A stretch of DNA of 64,000 nt from Pseudoalteromonas marina (GTDB lineage: Bacteria > Pseudomonadota > Gammaproteobacteria > Enterobacterales > Alteromonadaceae). The stretch is taken from assembly GCF_000238335.3 (NCBI RefSeq), contig NZ_AHCB03000005.1:992001-1056000 (forward strand), given 5' to 3'. The position numbers and the translations under genes were made by a program. Below the pieces are notes generated by a model. That model worked only from the letters and a program-made list of their open reading frames with translations. It ran no database searches and was not told the DNA's origin. Of this stretch, positions 16,231-25,281 are shown piece by piece; positions within the stretch are counted from its first letter, which is position 1; the number at the start of each line of letters is the position of its first letter.

Positions 16231-18477
16231 ATGTCTGACTCTTTATTTAGCTCTGAGCAAATTTACCTCGATGCAAATGCAACAACGCCGGTGTTGCCAT
16301 GCATTGCTCAGGTGGTCTCTCATACAATGCAAATTTGTTTTGGTAATCCATCAAGCCCACACATTACAGGTATTCAAGCTAAGCATTTGTTAGAGCAAAC
16401 CCGTGAAAATGCACGAACAGTGATAGGCGCAAAAGAGGGAAATATTTTGTTTACCTCTGGCGCGACTGAAGGCATTCAAACCGCTGTCGTATCCACACTC
16501 ATTAATGCTAAAACTCATAAAATAGATAATCCAGTGCTATTGTATGGCGCTACTGAGCACAAAGCGGTACCTAATACCTTAAAGCATTGGAATGATGTAT
16601 TGGGCATTAATGCTAAAATATTGGCAATTCCGGTAGATAGTAAGGGTATTCTAGACCTTACTTTTATTGCAGAACACATTCCTAATGCGCTTATGATATG
16701 CACTATGGCGGTTAACAATGAAACCGGCGTGTATCAAGATTTAGATGCTATTGAACAAACGATCCGTTTTTTAAACACTGACGTGTCGTGGATGGTCGAT
16801 TGTGTTCAGGCATTGGGCAAAAAGCAACTTAATCTAAGCGCGACCACAATAGATTACGCTCCCTTTTCGGGCCATAAACTTTATGCACCCAAAGGCATAG
16901 GTTTTTTATATATACGTGCTGGCAGTGCCTATACACCGTTTATAGCAGGGGGCGGGCAAGAGAGCGGTATGCGTTCGGGTACCGAGAACTTACCCGGTAT
17001 TGCCGGGTTAAATAAACTATTTAGCTTACTGCTAGACAGTTCAGATACAACGTTTAAACCAATCGATGTGCTTAATAGCTACCGTGCGCAAATAAAATGC
17101 GCGATTGAAGATACTTTTGGTGATGTTACGTTTAATCATAGTTTTGAACATTCGGTACCAACAACACTCAACTTTGCGGTAAATGAACTAACAAGCAAAG
17201 AAGTGATTGATTTATTTGATGCTGCTGGTATTCGTGTCAGTGGAGGGTCTGCATGTAGCACGGGTTCTTCGACAAGCTTTGTGCTTGATGCTATGGGTGT
17301 TAACCAATGGCAGAGTGAAAATGCAATTAGGCTATCGTTTGGTCCCGCAGCTACAGCCGAAGAAATTGCAAATGCGTGTGAATCTATACGTGCATTAAAA
17401 GCCATTTTGCAGGCTAACTGTTTAATCGTATCTGATAGCGCAACACCTCACCAAGATGTGTGCGCGCTTGGTTTAACGCAGTTTAGGCACCAAGGAGCCT
17501 GTTGCTGGTTATATGTAAGTGAGAATAAACAGGCAATTATTATAGATCCTATTGTAGAGCTCATACCGCGTTTAGAAAAAATAGCTAATACACAAAACCT
17601 CACTATTAAGGCAGTGCTTAATACACACGCTCACCAAGAGCGCCATTGCGGCGTTACTTTATTACGCAATGTATTGGGGAGTCGATGCGATGACATTGAA
17701 ATAGATAAACAGGGGTGGCCAATACATGCAGCGTATATTGACCTTAATAACCAACGATTAGAAAAAATAGCCACACCAGGGCACAGTGAAGATAGCGTAA
17801 GTTATGTTCTAAAAAATGAAGATAATCACATCAATTATTGCTTTTGTGGTGACCTAATACTACCCGCAGGCTTGGGGAACACGTCTTTAGCTGGTGGCAG
17901 TGCAAAGACCATGGCTCATTCTATTCTAGCGCTTGCTGAGCAGCTAGGTAAAACAAGTGTGATTTGCTCAGGACATGATTATTTACAATGTTTTGCAATG
18001 AACTGGGAGGCAGAGCAACAACAAACACCTTTATTAAACGGATTAATAAACGGCCAAATGAATATTGATGAATTTGTTACTAAAAAACAGCTTGATGATC
18101 AGGCTAAAGAAAAATCGAGGTCACAATTGTGTGGTTATGTCACCGCGTTACCCGAATCATCTATTCAGCAATTAAATTTTGATAGTGCAAAGGCAATGCT
18201 TACTAAAAACGATGCATATTTGATTGATACTAGAGAGCCATACGAGCATGGTGCTAATAATGTATCGCAATTGTTTCGCACCAAAAAAATAAAAACACTT
18301 AATATACCGCTTAGTAGAATGGCTCACGCATTGATGGAAGGTCAGCTTAGTAAAAGCGGTAAATATATATTGTTGTGTCGTAGCGGTAACCGATCAAAGC
18401 TTGCGGCTGCTAACCTAACGCAACTAGGGTATCAAACAGTATATAACTTAGAGGGTGGTTTGGCATTGAGCCTCTAA
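16231..18477 (+). CDS. Triple fusion: cysteine desulfurase - metallo-beta-lactamase (ETHE1-like) - rhodanese
   Basis: 748 residues. Part 1 (about 10-395) is an IscS/NifS-type class V aminotransferase with the PLP lysine K216 in SGHKLYAPKG and the active cysteine C342 in GGSACSTGSSTS. Part 2 (about 410-600) is a metallo-beta-lactamase fold like persulfide dioxygenase, with H466/H468/H472, TPGH (H518), GD (D541) and SGHDY (H582). Its metal motif is unusual: HAHQERH instead of HxHxDH. Part 3 (about 645-748) is a rhodanese domain with C716 in CRSGNRS. The natural reading is a sulfur relay: desulfurase makes persulfide, rhodanese carries it, and the middle domain oxidises or hydrolyses it. This is inferred. 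It follows the TusA-like/AI-2E pair by 115 bp. Confidence 0.88.
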   Translation: MSDSLFSSEQIYLDANATTPVLPCIAQVVSHTMQICFGNPSSPHITGIQAKHLLEQTRENARTVIGAKEGNILFTSGATEGIQTAVVSTLINAKTHKIDNPVLLYGATEHKAVPNTLKHWNDVLGINAKILAIPVDSKGILDLTFIAEHIPNALMICTMAVNNETGVYQDLDAIEQTIRFLNTDVSWMVDCVQALGKKQLNLSATTIDYAPFSGHKLYAPKGIGFLYIRAGSAYTPFIAGGGQESGMRSGTENLPGIAGLNKLFSLLLDSSDTTFKPIDVLNSYRAQIKCAIEDTFGDVTFNHSFEHSVPTTLNFAVNELTSKEVIDLFDAAGIRVSGGSACSTGSSTSFVLDAMGVNQWQSENAIRLSFGPAATAEEIANACESIRALKAILQANCLIVSDSATPHQDVCALGLTQFRHQGACCWLYVSENKQAIIIDPIVELIPRLEKIANTQNLTIKAVLNTHAHQERHCGVTLLRNVLGSRCDDIEIDKQGWPIHAAYIDLNNQRLEKIATPGHSEDSVSYVLKNEDNHINYCFCGDLILPAGLGNTSLAGGSAKTMAHSILALAEQLGKTSVICSGHDYLQCFAMNWEAEQQQTPLLNGLINGQMNIDEFVTKKQLDDQAKEKSRSQLCGYVTALPESSIQQLNFDSAKAMLTKNDAYLIDTREPYEHGANNVSQLFRTKKIKTLNIPLSRMAHALMEGQLSKSGKYILLCRSGNRSKLAAANLTQLGYQTVYNLEGGLALSL

Positions 18478-18502
18478 TTATACGACACTAATAGGATTCA
18501 AA

Positions 18503-18533
18503 TTAAATCGGCTCTGGTAGCCGATTTTTTTAT
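18503..18533 (+). terminator. Terminator of the sulfur fusion gene
   Basis: AAATCGGCT / AGCCGATTT (18505-18513 and 18519-18527) with loop CTGGT, then a run of T. Confidence 0.85.
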
Positions 18534-18853
18534 TTATTCACATAAATGTCATAACTATTAAAAAAGTACTGAACGTTTAGTAAAATTCACGAACATAGCA
18601 GCTTAATCGATTAAGCTTTATGGGTGCCTTTGAAATTGCGGGTAAAATAATTTGCAAAATATTTATGATACCGGTGTCAAAAGACAAAAATTGCGTTATC
18701 ATCTGCGTATAAAATAGTAAAAGCAGCGCTTTTTTCACGTTTTTAACTATACTATCGGCGTTTTATTTTAGTGTGTTTAGCGCGTGTTAAAGACTTTTAC
18801 ATTATAAAAAGAAACTATAAATCAACCGGTTAAAATTTTTAGAGGATATTTAA
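18534..18853 (+). promoter_or_regulatory. pgi promoter region with three palindromes
   Basis: About 320 bp without a gene. It holds a perfect 16-bp palindrome GCTTAATCGATTAAGC (18601-18616), a 14-bp near-perfect palindrome TGATACCGGTGTCA (18666-18679) of the LacI/GntR operator type, and a 17-bp near-palindrome TGTTAAAGACTTTTACA (18785-18801) close to the HexR type (TGTAAT-N5-ATTACA). The last sits about 50 bp before the pgi start. Regulator names are inference from motif resemblance. Confidence 0.5.
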
Positions 18854-20500
18854 ATGTCGAACCGAACGCAATTAGCAAGTTGGCAAGCCCTTGAACAAAG
18901 TGCTGCTAAGATGAAACAAACACATCTTAAAACGTTATTTGCACAAGACGGTACCCGCTTTTCTAAGTTTTCAACTCAGATCCCAGGTATATTATTCGAC
19001 TACTCTAAACAATTAATTGATAACGATGTTTTTGCTAATTTAGTGTCGCTTGCTAAAGAGTGCGATATTGCCTCTTGGCGAGACAAAATGTTTAGCGGTG
19101 AGAAAATCAACATCACCGAAGAACGCTCTGTACTGCATACTGCATTACGTAATCGTGCACATACTCCATTAATTGTTGATGGAGAAAACGTAACGCAAGC
19201 GGTTGATAATGAGCTTGCCAAAATTAAAGTATTTGTTGAAAAAGTGCGAAGCGGCCAATGGCTTGGTTATACGGGCAAAGCGGTGAAAGACGTTGTTAGC
19301 ATTGGGGTAGGCGGGTCGAACCTAGGTCCTCAAATGGCAACTGAGGCGTTAAAAGCACTCGCAGATAACACGTTAAATGTGCACTACGTGTCAAATGCTG
19401 ATGGTGTACAAATTGCTTCTGTACTTAAAAATATTGATCCTGAAACAACACTATTTGTTATCTCGTCAAAAACATTTACCACATCAGAAACCATGACGAA
19501 CGCTAAAACAGCGGTAGATTGGTTTTTAGAAACAACAAAAGATGAAAGCACAATTGCTAAACATTTTGTTGCAGTAAGTACAAATTTAGAAAAAACAGCT
19601 GCCTTTGGTATTGCTGATGAAAACGTATTCACTATGTGGGATTGGGTAGGTGGTCGCTTTTCATTATGGAGTGCGATAGGCTTACCAATTGCGCTGTATT
19701 TAGGTTATGACGCATTTGAAGAAATACTAACAGGTGCTTTTGAAGTTGATGAACACTTTAAAAATGCGCCGCTTGAGCAGAATATTCCTTTAATAATGGC
19801 TTTGTTAAGTGTTTGGAATACCAGCTTTTTAGGGTATACGTCGCAAGCAATTTTACCTTACGACCAATCTCTTCACATGTTACCTGCGTATTTACAACAA
19901 GGTGAAATGGAAAGTAACGGCAAGCATGTTAACTTTGCAGGCAAAGTAGTACCGTACACCACGGTACCAATCATTTGGGGTATGACTGGTATTAACGGTC
20001 AGCACGCGTTTTATCAATGCCTGCACCAAGGCAACGTGATTGTGCCAGCAGATTTTATTGCCTCTGTTAAACCACAAATTAATGTTGATAAGCATCATGA
20101 CATTTTATTATCAAACTTTTTTGCTCAAACAGAAGCAATGATGAGTGGCGTTGATGCAGAACAAGTTACAGCCGACTTAACAGCTAAAGGTAAATCGCAG
20201 GCGCAGATTGATGAACTACTAAATCACAAAATTCATCAAGGAAACCGTCCAACAACATCAATGTTGCTAGACACTGTTGATGCTAAAACGGTAGGGCGTT
20301 TAATTGCGTTATACGAACACAAAATCTTTTGCCAAGGCATAATTTTAGACATTTGTTCATTTGATCAATGGGGTGTTGAGCTGGGTAAAGGCTTGGCATC
20401 TAAAATTGAAAGTGAGCTGACAGATGATAGTGTAAATCACGATCACGATAGCTCTACAAGTGGACTGATGGCGTACTATAAGCAACACCGTACGCAGTAA
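18854..20500 (+). CDS. pgi: Glucose-6-phosphate isomerase
   Basis: 548 residues, the usual length. It interconverts glucose-6-phosphate and fructose-6-phosphate. Signatures DVVSIGVGGSNLGPQMATEAL, the SSKTFTTSETMTNA loop and the C-terminal GIILDICSFDQWGVELGKGLA are all present. It is followed by zwf and pgl on the same strand, so the upstream oxidative route from glucose-6-phosphate is clustered; a 268-bp structured gap separates it from zwf. Confidence 0.97.
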   Translation: MSNRTQLASWQALEQSAAKMKQTHLKTLFAQDGTRFSKFSTQIPGILFDYSKQLIDNDVFANLVSLAKECDIASWRDKMFSGEKINITEERSVLHTALRNRAHTPLIVDGENVTQAVDNELAKIKVFVEKVRSGQWLGYTGKAVKDVVSIGVGGSNLGPQMATEALKALADNTLNVHYVSNADGVQIASVLKNIDPETTLFVISSKTFTTSETMTNAKTAVDWFLETTKDESTIAKHFVAVSTNLEKTAAFGIADENVFTMWDWVGGRFSLWSAIGLPIALYLGYDAFEEILTGAFEVDEHFKNAPLEQNIPLIMALLSVWNTSFLGYTSQAILPYDQSLHMLPAYLQQGEMESNGKHVNFAGKVVPYTTVPIIWGMTGINGQHAFYQCLHQGNVIVPADFIASVKPQINVDKHHDILLSNFFAQTEAMMSGVDAEQVTADLTAKGKSQAQIDELLNHKIHQGNRPTTSMLLDTVDAKTVGRLIALYEHKIFCQGIILDICSFDQWGVELGKGLASKIESELTDDSVNHDHDSSTSGLMAYYKQHRTQ

Positions 20501-20768
20501 CAATTTAACCTACTTAAAAGTAGGTAAACCGAGTACCTTTGAACGGGTAGCGCTGGAGTGCTTAGGGTCTGTATTTTTGTGAGAGGAGATACAGAATCCT
20601 AAGGCTCATTTAATAAAGCGTAGATGATAAAAAAATAATAATACATCATCAATCAAGAACAATTCAGCAGGCTTTTTAACACATTATAAAAGCTATCATA
20701 ATCCAAGTTATAAACAGGCATACCCGCGAACTTATTTAGGACGGGGTATCACAACGTAGAGAGTAACT
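20501..20768 (+). other. Structured leader between pgi and zwf
   Basis: Hairpin 1: ACCTACTT-AA-AAGTAGGT (20508-20525), no T-run after it. Hairpin 2: a long stem at 20561-20603, with CTTAGGGTCTGTAT against ATACAGAATCCTAAG, one bulge and a 14-nt loop. A third weaker pairing is ATACCC (20720 region) with GGGTAT (20744 region). A GATGAT/ATCATC pair brackets an A-rich loop in between. No T-tract follows the large hairpins, so these look more like message structure, a processing site or a small RNA than terminators. Function unknown. Confidence 0.4.
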
Positions 20769-22241
20769 ATGCTTAATCCTTTTGATATCATAATTTTTGG
20801 GGGCGGTGGTGATCTTGCGTTACGCAAATTACTACCTGCAATGTACAGAGCATATCAAGAAGGGAACTTACCTGAAGGCTCACGCATCCTGCCAACAGTT
20901 CGTGAAGAAAGCAAACGTGCCGAATACATTGAAACAGCGCACAAAGCACTGCAAGAGTTTTTAAGTAAAGGTGAATTTAACGCCAAAGATTGGAAAGCAT
21001 TTTCTACTTACTTAGTGCCAGTGGTGAGTAATGTTACTGAAGCTGACGATAACTGGGATGTGCTTAAAGAGATCTTAGATGAGCACGATAGCACTAAATC
21101 TCGCGTGTTTTACTTATCTTTACCACCAGCCGTTTATGGCAAGTGTTGTGAAATTCTTTCTACAAAAGATTTGATTACGCCAACATCGCGTGTAGTAGTA
21201 GAAAAACCAATCGGTTACTGTGGTGAATCTGCAGAAGCAATAAACGCTAAAATTGCTGAATTTTTTGAAGAAGACCAAATTTTCCGTATAGACCATTACT
21301 TAGGTAAAGAAACAGTACAAAACCTAATGGCACTGCGTTTTTCAAATTCATTATTTGAAAACATGTGGGATGCTAAATCGATTGATAATATTCAGATTAG
21401 TCTTTCTGAAACCGTAGGACTTGAGAGCAGAGCAGGGTTTTACGACAAAGCCGGTGCACTTCGTGATATGGTTCAAAATCACCTATTACAGCTTTTGTGC
21501 CTTGTTGCAATGGAAGCACCTAATAAGCTTAATGCTAATAGTATTCGTAACGAAAAACTAAAAGTACTCGAAGCGCTTCGTCCACTTTTTGATTCAGATG
21601 TTGATAGCAACATTGTACGCGGTCAATATGTACCGGGCGATTTAAACGGAAAAATAGTTCCTGGCTACCTAGAAGAGCTAAACGAAGGCGCTAGTAAAAC
21701 AGAAACCTTTGTGGCTATTCGTGCACACATTGATAATTGGCGTTGGGCTGGCGTACCATTTTACCTTCGTACAGGTAAACGCATGGCAAAACGTTGTGCT
21801 GAAATAGTGGTTGAGTACAAAAAAGTATCGCACAATATTTATGAAGAAAATGTTGGCAACATTGAACCAAACCGCTTAGTTATTCGCCTTCAGCCTGAAG
21901 AAACGATTCAGCTAACGCTTATGTCAAAGCGTTTGGATAACCTTGAAATGCAATTAGAGCCGGTAACGATGAACATTGAGTTATCACAAGCTTACAGCAA
22001 TGGTTTCCATTCTGATGCATACAAACGTTTAATGCTTGATGCGGCTGCAAATAACCCATCGTTGTTTATTCACCGTGATGAGGTTCGTCAAGCATGGAAA
22101 TGGATTGACCCGATTGTTGAGCGTTGGCAAGATAAAGGTAAGCCTGCACTTTACCGCGCCGGAACGTGGGGGCCTGATGATGCCGATGAGTTATTAGCAG
22201 AAAACAACCACTTGTGGTTTAACACAGGTGATAAGGCATAA
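20769..22241 (+). CDS. zwf: Glucose-6-phosphate 1-dehydrogenase
   Basis: 490 residues. NADP-binding start IIFGGGGDLALRKLLPA and active-site block RIDHYLGKETVQNLMALRF are intact. It makes 6-phosphogluconolactone and NADPH. It is 2 bp from pgl, which hydrolyses the product, so they form one operon. In many relatives edd, eda and hexR follow or precede; none is present here. Confidence 0.97.
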   Translation: MLNPFDIIIFGGGGDLALRKLLPAMYRAYQEGNLPEGSRILPTVREESKRAEYIETAHKALQEFLSKGEFNAKDWKAFSTYLVPVVSNVTEADDNWDVLKEILDEHDSTKSRVFYLSLPPAVYGKCCEILSTKDLITPTSRVVVEKPIGYCGESAEAINAKIAEFFEEDQIFRIDHYLGKETVQNLMALRFSNSLFENMWDAKSIDNIQISLSETVGLESRAGFYDKAGALRDMVQNHLLQLLCLVAMEAPNKLNANSIRNEKLKVLEALRPLFDSDVDSNIVRGQYVPGDLNGKIVPGYLEELNEGASKTETFVAIRAHIDNWRWAGVPFYLRTGKRMAKRCAEIVVEYKKVSHNIYEENVGNIEPNRLVIRLQPEETIQLTLMSKRLDNLEMQLEPVTMNIELSQAYSNGFHSDAYKRLMLDAAANNPSLFIHRDEVRQAWKWIDPIVERWQDKGKPALYRAGTWGPDDADELLAENNHLWFNTGDKA

Positions 22242-22243
22242 TT

Positions 22244-22954
22244 ATGGCGACTTTAGTTGAAAAATTTTTTGATGATAAAGATGCTCTCACAAAAGAGTTA
22301 TCGGCAACCTTAGAACAATCATTAATAGATGGTATTAAAGATGATGGCCGCGCGGTACTAATGGTATCAGGCGGGTCATCACCCGCTGCAGCATATAAGC
22401 ATTTATCAACTCTTGATTTAGATTGGCAGAACGTTGATGTAGCCATGGTTGATGAGCGCTGGGTTGAGCCAAATCACGAGAAAAGTAATGAAGCTTTCAT
22501 TAAAAGTACGTTGTTGCAAAATTTTGGCAATGCAGCCAACTTTATAACAATGAAAAACGATGCTTCTACTGCACAACAAGGTGCTGAAAAATGTGAAGCC
22601 GCGTATAGTGCACTCAAAGCGCCTTATGATGTAACTATTTTAGGTATGGGGCCTGATGGGCACACTGCGTCTTTGTTTCCACACGCAGATGGGTTAGAGC
22701 ATGGTTTAACCACCACTCAAACGGTTTGTGCGATTAACGCAATACAAAGCGACGTGACGGGGAGTATTACCGAGCGTATGACGCTTACCTTGCATGCAAT
22801 AGCAAATTCTAAAGTGGTAAAACTACTTATTAGCGGCGATGAAAAACTTGCTGTGTACAAGCAGGCTAAAGCCGGTGGTGATGTTAACGATATGCCTCTG
22901 CGTGCTGTGCTAAACCATCCTGATATAAATATTGAAGTTTATTGGGCTCCATAA
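22244..22954 (+). CDS. pgl: 6-phosphogluconolactonase
   Basis: 236 residues of the NagB-like Pgl family (DevB). Conserved blocks are VSGGSSPAAAYKHLS, MVDERWVEPNHEKSN and LGMGPDGHTASLFPH. It hydrolyses the lactone formed by Zwf. A start 2 bp after zwf implies coupled translation; a terminator follows at 22989. Confidence 0.95.
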   Translation: MATLVEKFFDDKDALTKELSATLEQSLIDGIKDDGRAVLMVSGGSSPAAAYKHLSTLDLDWQNVDVAMVDERWVEPNHEKSNEAFIKSTLLQNFGNAANFITMKNDASTAQQGAEKCEAAYSALKAPYDVTILGMGPDGHTASLFPHADGLEHGLTTTQTVCAINAIQSDVTGSITERMTLTLHAIANSKVVKLLISGDEKLAVYKQAKAGGDVNDMPLRAVLNHPDINIEVYWAP

Positions 22955-22986
22955 TTTAATCAAATTTGCAGTACTCACTCAATTTT

Positions 22987-23018
22987 ATAAAGGCAGCTAA
23001 ATTAGCTGCCTTTTTGTT
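22987..23018 (+). terminator. Terminator of the zwf-pgl operon
   Basis: AAAGGCAGCTAA paired with TTAGCTGCCTTT (22989-23013) and a T-run. Confidence 0.85.
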
Positions 23019-23298
23019 TGTTTAAATATTCTCCAATATGAGTAAGTTTATAGGTGAAAATCTGTTAACTATTGTAAATGGGTTGCTTAGTCTTGTATGC
23101 TAAATAGCCGCGTAACGCTTTATTTTTAAGCGTATTTTAAAATTATTACGTGTATGTTTTTTGGCAACGTGCAGATTTATTTAAATTTTATTTTTAGATG
23201 GCTTATGTCATAAAACTTTCCCTTCCTTTTTCGCCTCAAAAGCATTAGCCTTAGTGCATTAACAATGAAACTTATAAAATTAAAAACGGAGCAGTAAC
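23019..23298 (+). promoter_or_regulatory. Upstream region of the SapC gene
   Basis: 280 bp, AT-rich, no gene. A small ACGCTT-TATTTTT-AAGCGT hairpin lies at 23115-23133. CGGAGCAG before the ATG at 23299 is the ribosome-binding site. No known operator was recognised. Confidence 0.35.
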
Positions 23299-24003
23299 AT
23301 GGCGGAGCAACAAGTACAGCCTTTACACAATGAAAAACATGCCAACATTAAAATTCAAAACGGCATCAATGTAGAATTTATGAAAACTCAACATTTAGTG
23401 CCTGTAGTAGCACATGAGTTTGCGCGTGTAGCAAATGAGTTTCCTATGTCGTTTGTTAAAAATAACGAAGCAGGTACTTTCCAAGCAGTTGCAATGTTTG
23501 GCTTAGAGCCAGGCGAAAACTTATTTGTTGAAGGCGACAAATGGACAGCTTCTTTTGCACCAATGGCGTCTACACGTTACCCACTAGGTTTAGTTAAACA
23601 CCCAGAGCAAGACCAATTTGGTATTGTTATTGATGAAGCAAGCCCACTTGTAAGCGAAACAGACGGTAATGCGTTATTTGAAAACGGTGAAGAAACAGAT
23701 TACCTTAAACGTCGCAAAGAGTCGCTAGTGTCTTTCATTGAATTTTCTCAAGTAACAGATGCGTTCACTAAATTCCTTGCTGACAAAGAGCTACTGATAG
23801 CACAAACGTTAACAGTAGACATCAAGGGCGAGAAAAAAGACATCAACGGTATTTACCTTATCGACGAGAAAAAACTAAATGAGCTAAGCGATGCAGACTT
23901 CTTAGAGCTTCGTAAGCGCGGCTATTTAGCACCAATTTACTCTTTCTTAACGTCTACTCACCAAGTAGCACGTTTAGCGCGTTTAAAAGCTAAACAAGCT
24001 TAA
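23299..24003 (+). CDS. SapC-family protein
   Basis: 234 residues matching the SapC family: VPVVAHEFARVANEFPMSFVKN near the start, then MFGLEPGENLFVEGDKW, YPLGLV, and LDEKKLNELSDADFLELRKRGYLAPIYSFLTSTHQV near the end. Family members are often found beside TonB-dependent receptors and flavin-dependent halogenases in marine bacteria, but here the gene is alone with its own promoter and terminator. It is named after a Campylobacter S-layer gene; the biochemical role is unknown. Confidence 0.85.
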   Translation: MAEQQVQPLHNEKHANIKIQNGINVEFMKTQHLVPVVAHEFARVANEFPMSFVKNNEAGTFQAVAMFGLEPGENLFVEGDKWTASFAPMASTRYPLGLVKHPEQDQFGIVIDEASPLVSETDGNALFENGEETDYLKRRKESLVSFIEFSQVTDAFTKFLADKELLIAQTLTVDIKGEKKDINGIYLIDEKKLNELSDADFLELRKRGYLAPIYSFLTSTHQVARLARLKAKQA

Positions 24004-24019
24004 TTTAAACACGTTTACT

Positions 24020-24048
24020 ATAAAAAGCGCCTCAAGGCGCTTTTTTTA
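24020..24048 (+). terminator. Terminator of the SapC gene
   Basis: AAAAAGCGCC-TCAA-GGCGCTTTTT (24022-24045) with an extended T-run. Confidence 0.9.
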
Positions 24049-24128
24049 TACCTTTAAACTTACTTTAGTTGAAATTTACGTTTTAACCGTTCACATTGGT
24101 TTAAATACTGATTTGATAAAGGCCAGCC

Positions 24129-25163
24129 ATGAAAAAAATAATCTTATTATCTATTTTAGCCAGTGCGTGCATAGGGTTTAGTCACAGTGCACTAAGTGAA
24201 GAATCTCCGCTTGCCATTGCCATTCATGGTGGCGCAGGAACAATAGATAAAGCAAAATTTTCCCCTGAGCAAGAAAAAGCCTACCGTGCTAAATTATCCG
24301 AAGCTGTTGAAGCAGGTTACAGCGTACTTGAAAAAGGCGGGGAAAGCTTAGATGCGGTGACTGCTGCAATTACAGTATTAGAACAGTCTGAGTTTTTTAA
24401 TGCAGGGCGCGGTGCAGTATACACATACGACGGTGGGCATGAACTCGACGCATCAATTATGGACGGGCGTAACCGCCAAGCTGGGGCTGTTGCAGGTGTA
24501 AAACATGTAGAGAGCCCAATTAAACTTGCTCGTTTAGTTATGGATAACTCAGTGCACGTTATGCTCAGTGGGCAAGGTGCTGAGGAATTTGCAAAAGAGC
24601 AAGGTATTGAACTTATCGAAAATAACATATTTGATACTAAACATCGTTACGATGCTCTGCTTAAAGCAAAAGATAAGCTAGATAAAGCCAAAGCAACAAC
24701 TAAGTCATATCAGGCTGCACACAATGCGCTACCAGATAACTTTAAAATGGGTACTGTTGGCGCTGTTGCCCTTGATAAAAATGGTAATTTAGCTGCAGGC
24801 ACATCAACTGGTGGAATGACGGCAAAACGCTACGGCCGTGTTGGAGATGCTCCTGTTATAGGTGCTGGTACGTTTGCTGAGAATGAGTCATGTGCGGTAT
24901 CAGCAACCGGCCATGGTGAATATTTTATTCGCTACAACGTGGCAAGTGATATTTGCGCTCGTGTTAAATACCAAGGCAGTACAATCTCCCAAGCCGGTGA
25001 TGAAGTAATAAACAAGGTATTAAAGCCAATAGGTGGTACAGGCGGTGTTATTATTCTCGACACACAAGGCAATATTAGCTTACCGTTTAACACGTCGGGA
25101 ATGTATCGCGCGAGTAAATCGAATACGCAAGCAACTTATGTAGGCATTTTTAAAGGCGAATAG
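24129..25163 (+). CDS. Periplasmic isoaspartyl peptidase / L-asparaginase (type III)
   Basis: 344 residues with a signal peptide (about 1-22, ...SALS). An Ntn-hydrolase of the IaaA family follows. The self-cleavage nucleophile is T209 in KMGTVGAVALD. The IHGGAGT start of the mature protein and the STGGMTAKRYGRVGDAPVIGAG block are conserved. The enzyme cuts itself into two subunits and degrades isoaspartyl dipeptides and asparagine. No clear terminator precedes hrpA 118 bp downstream, so limited read-through is possible. Confidence 0.92.
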   Translation: MKKIILLSILASACIGFSHSALSEESPLAIAIHGGAGTIDKAKFSPEQEKAYRAKLSEAVEAGYSVLEKGGESLDAVTAAITVLEQSEFFNAGRGAVYTYDGGHELDASIMDGRNRQAGAVAGVKHVESPIKLARLVMDNSVHVMLSGQGAEEFAKEQGIELIENNIFDTKHRYDALLKAKDKLDKAKATTKSYQAAHNALPDNFKMGTVGAVALDKNGNLAAGTSTGGMTAKRYGRVGDAPVIGAGTFAENESCAVSATGHGEYFIRYNVASDICARVKYQGSTISQAGDEVINKVLKPIGGTGGVIILDTQGNISLPFNTSGMYRASKSNTQATYVGIFKGE

Positions 25164-25281
25164 GAATACAGACTGATACATGTGATTAAATGTCAAACAA
25201 CTGAGTGTTTAATGATTTGTAGGATTAACCCCAGCCGTTAACTTTGATACAATTACGGCTCTTTTATATATTTTATAAGGT

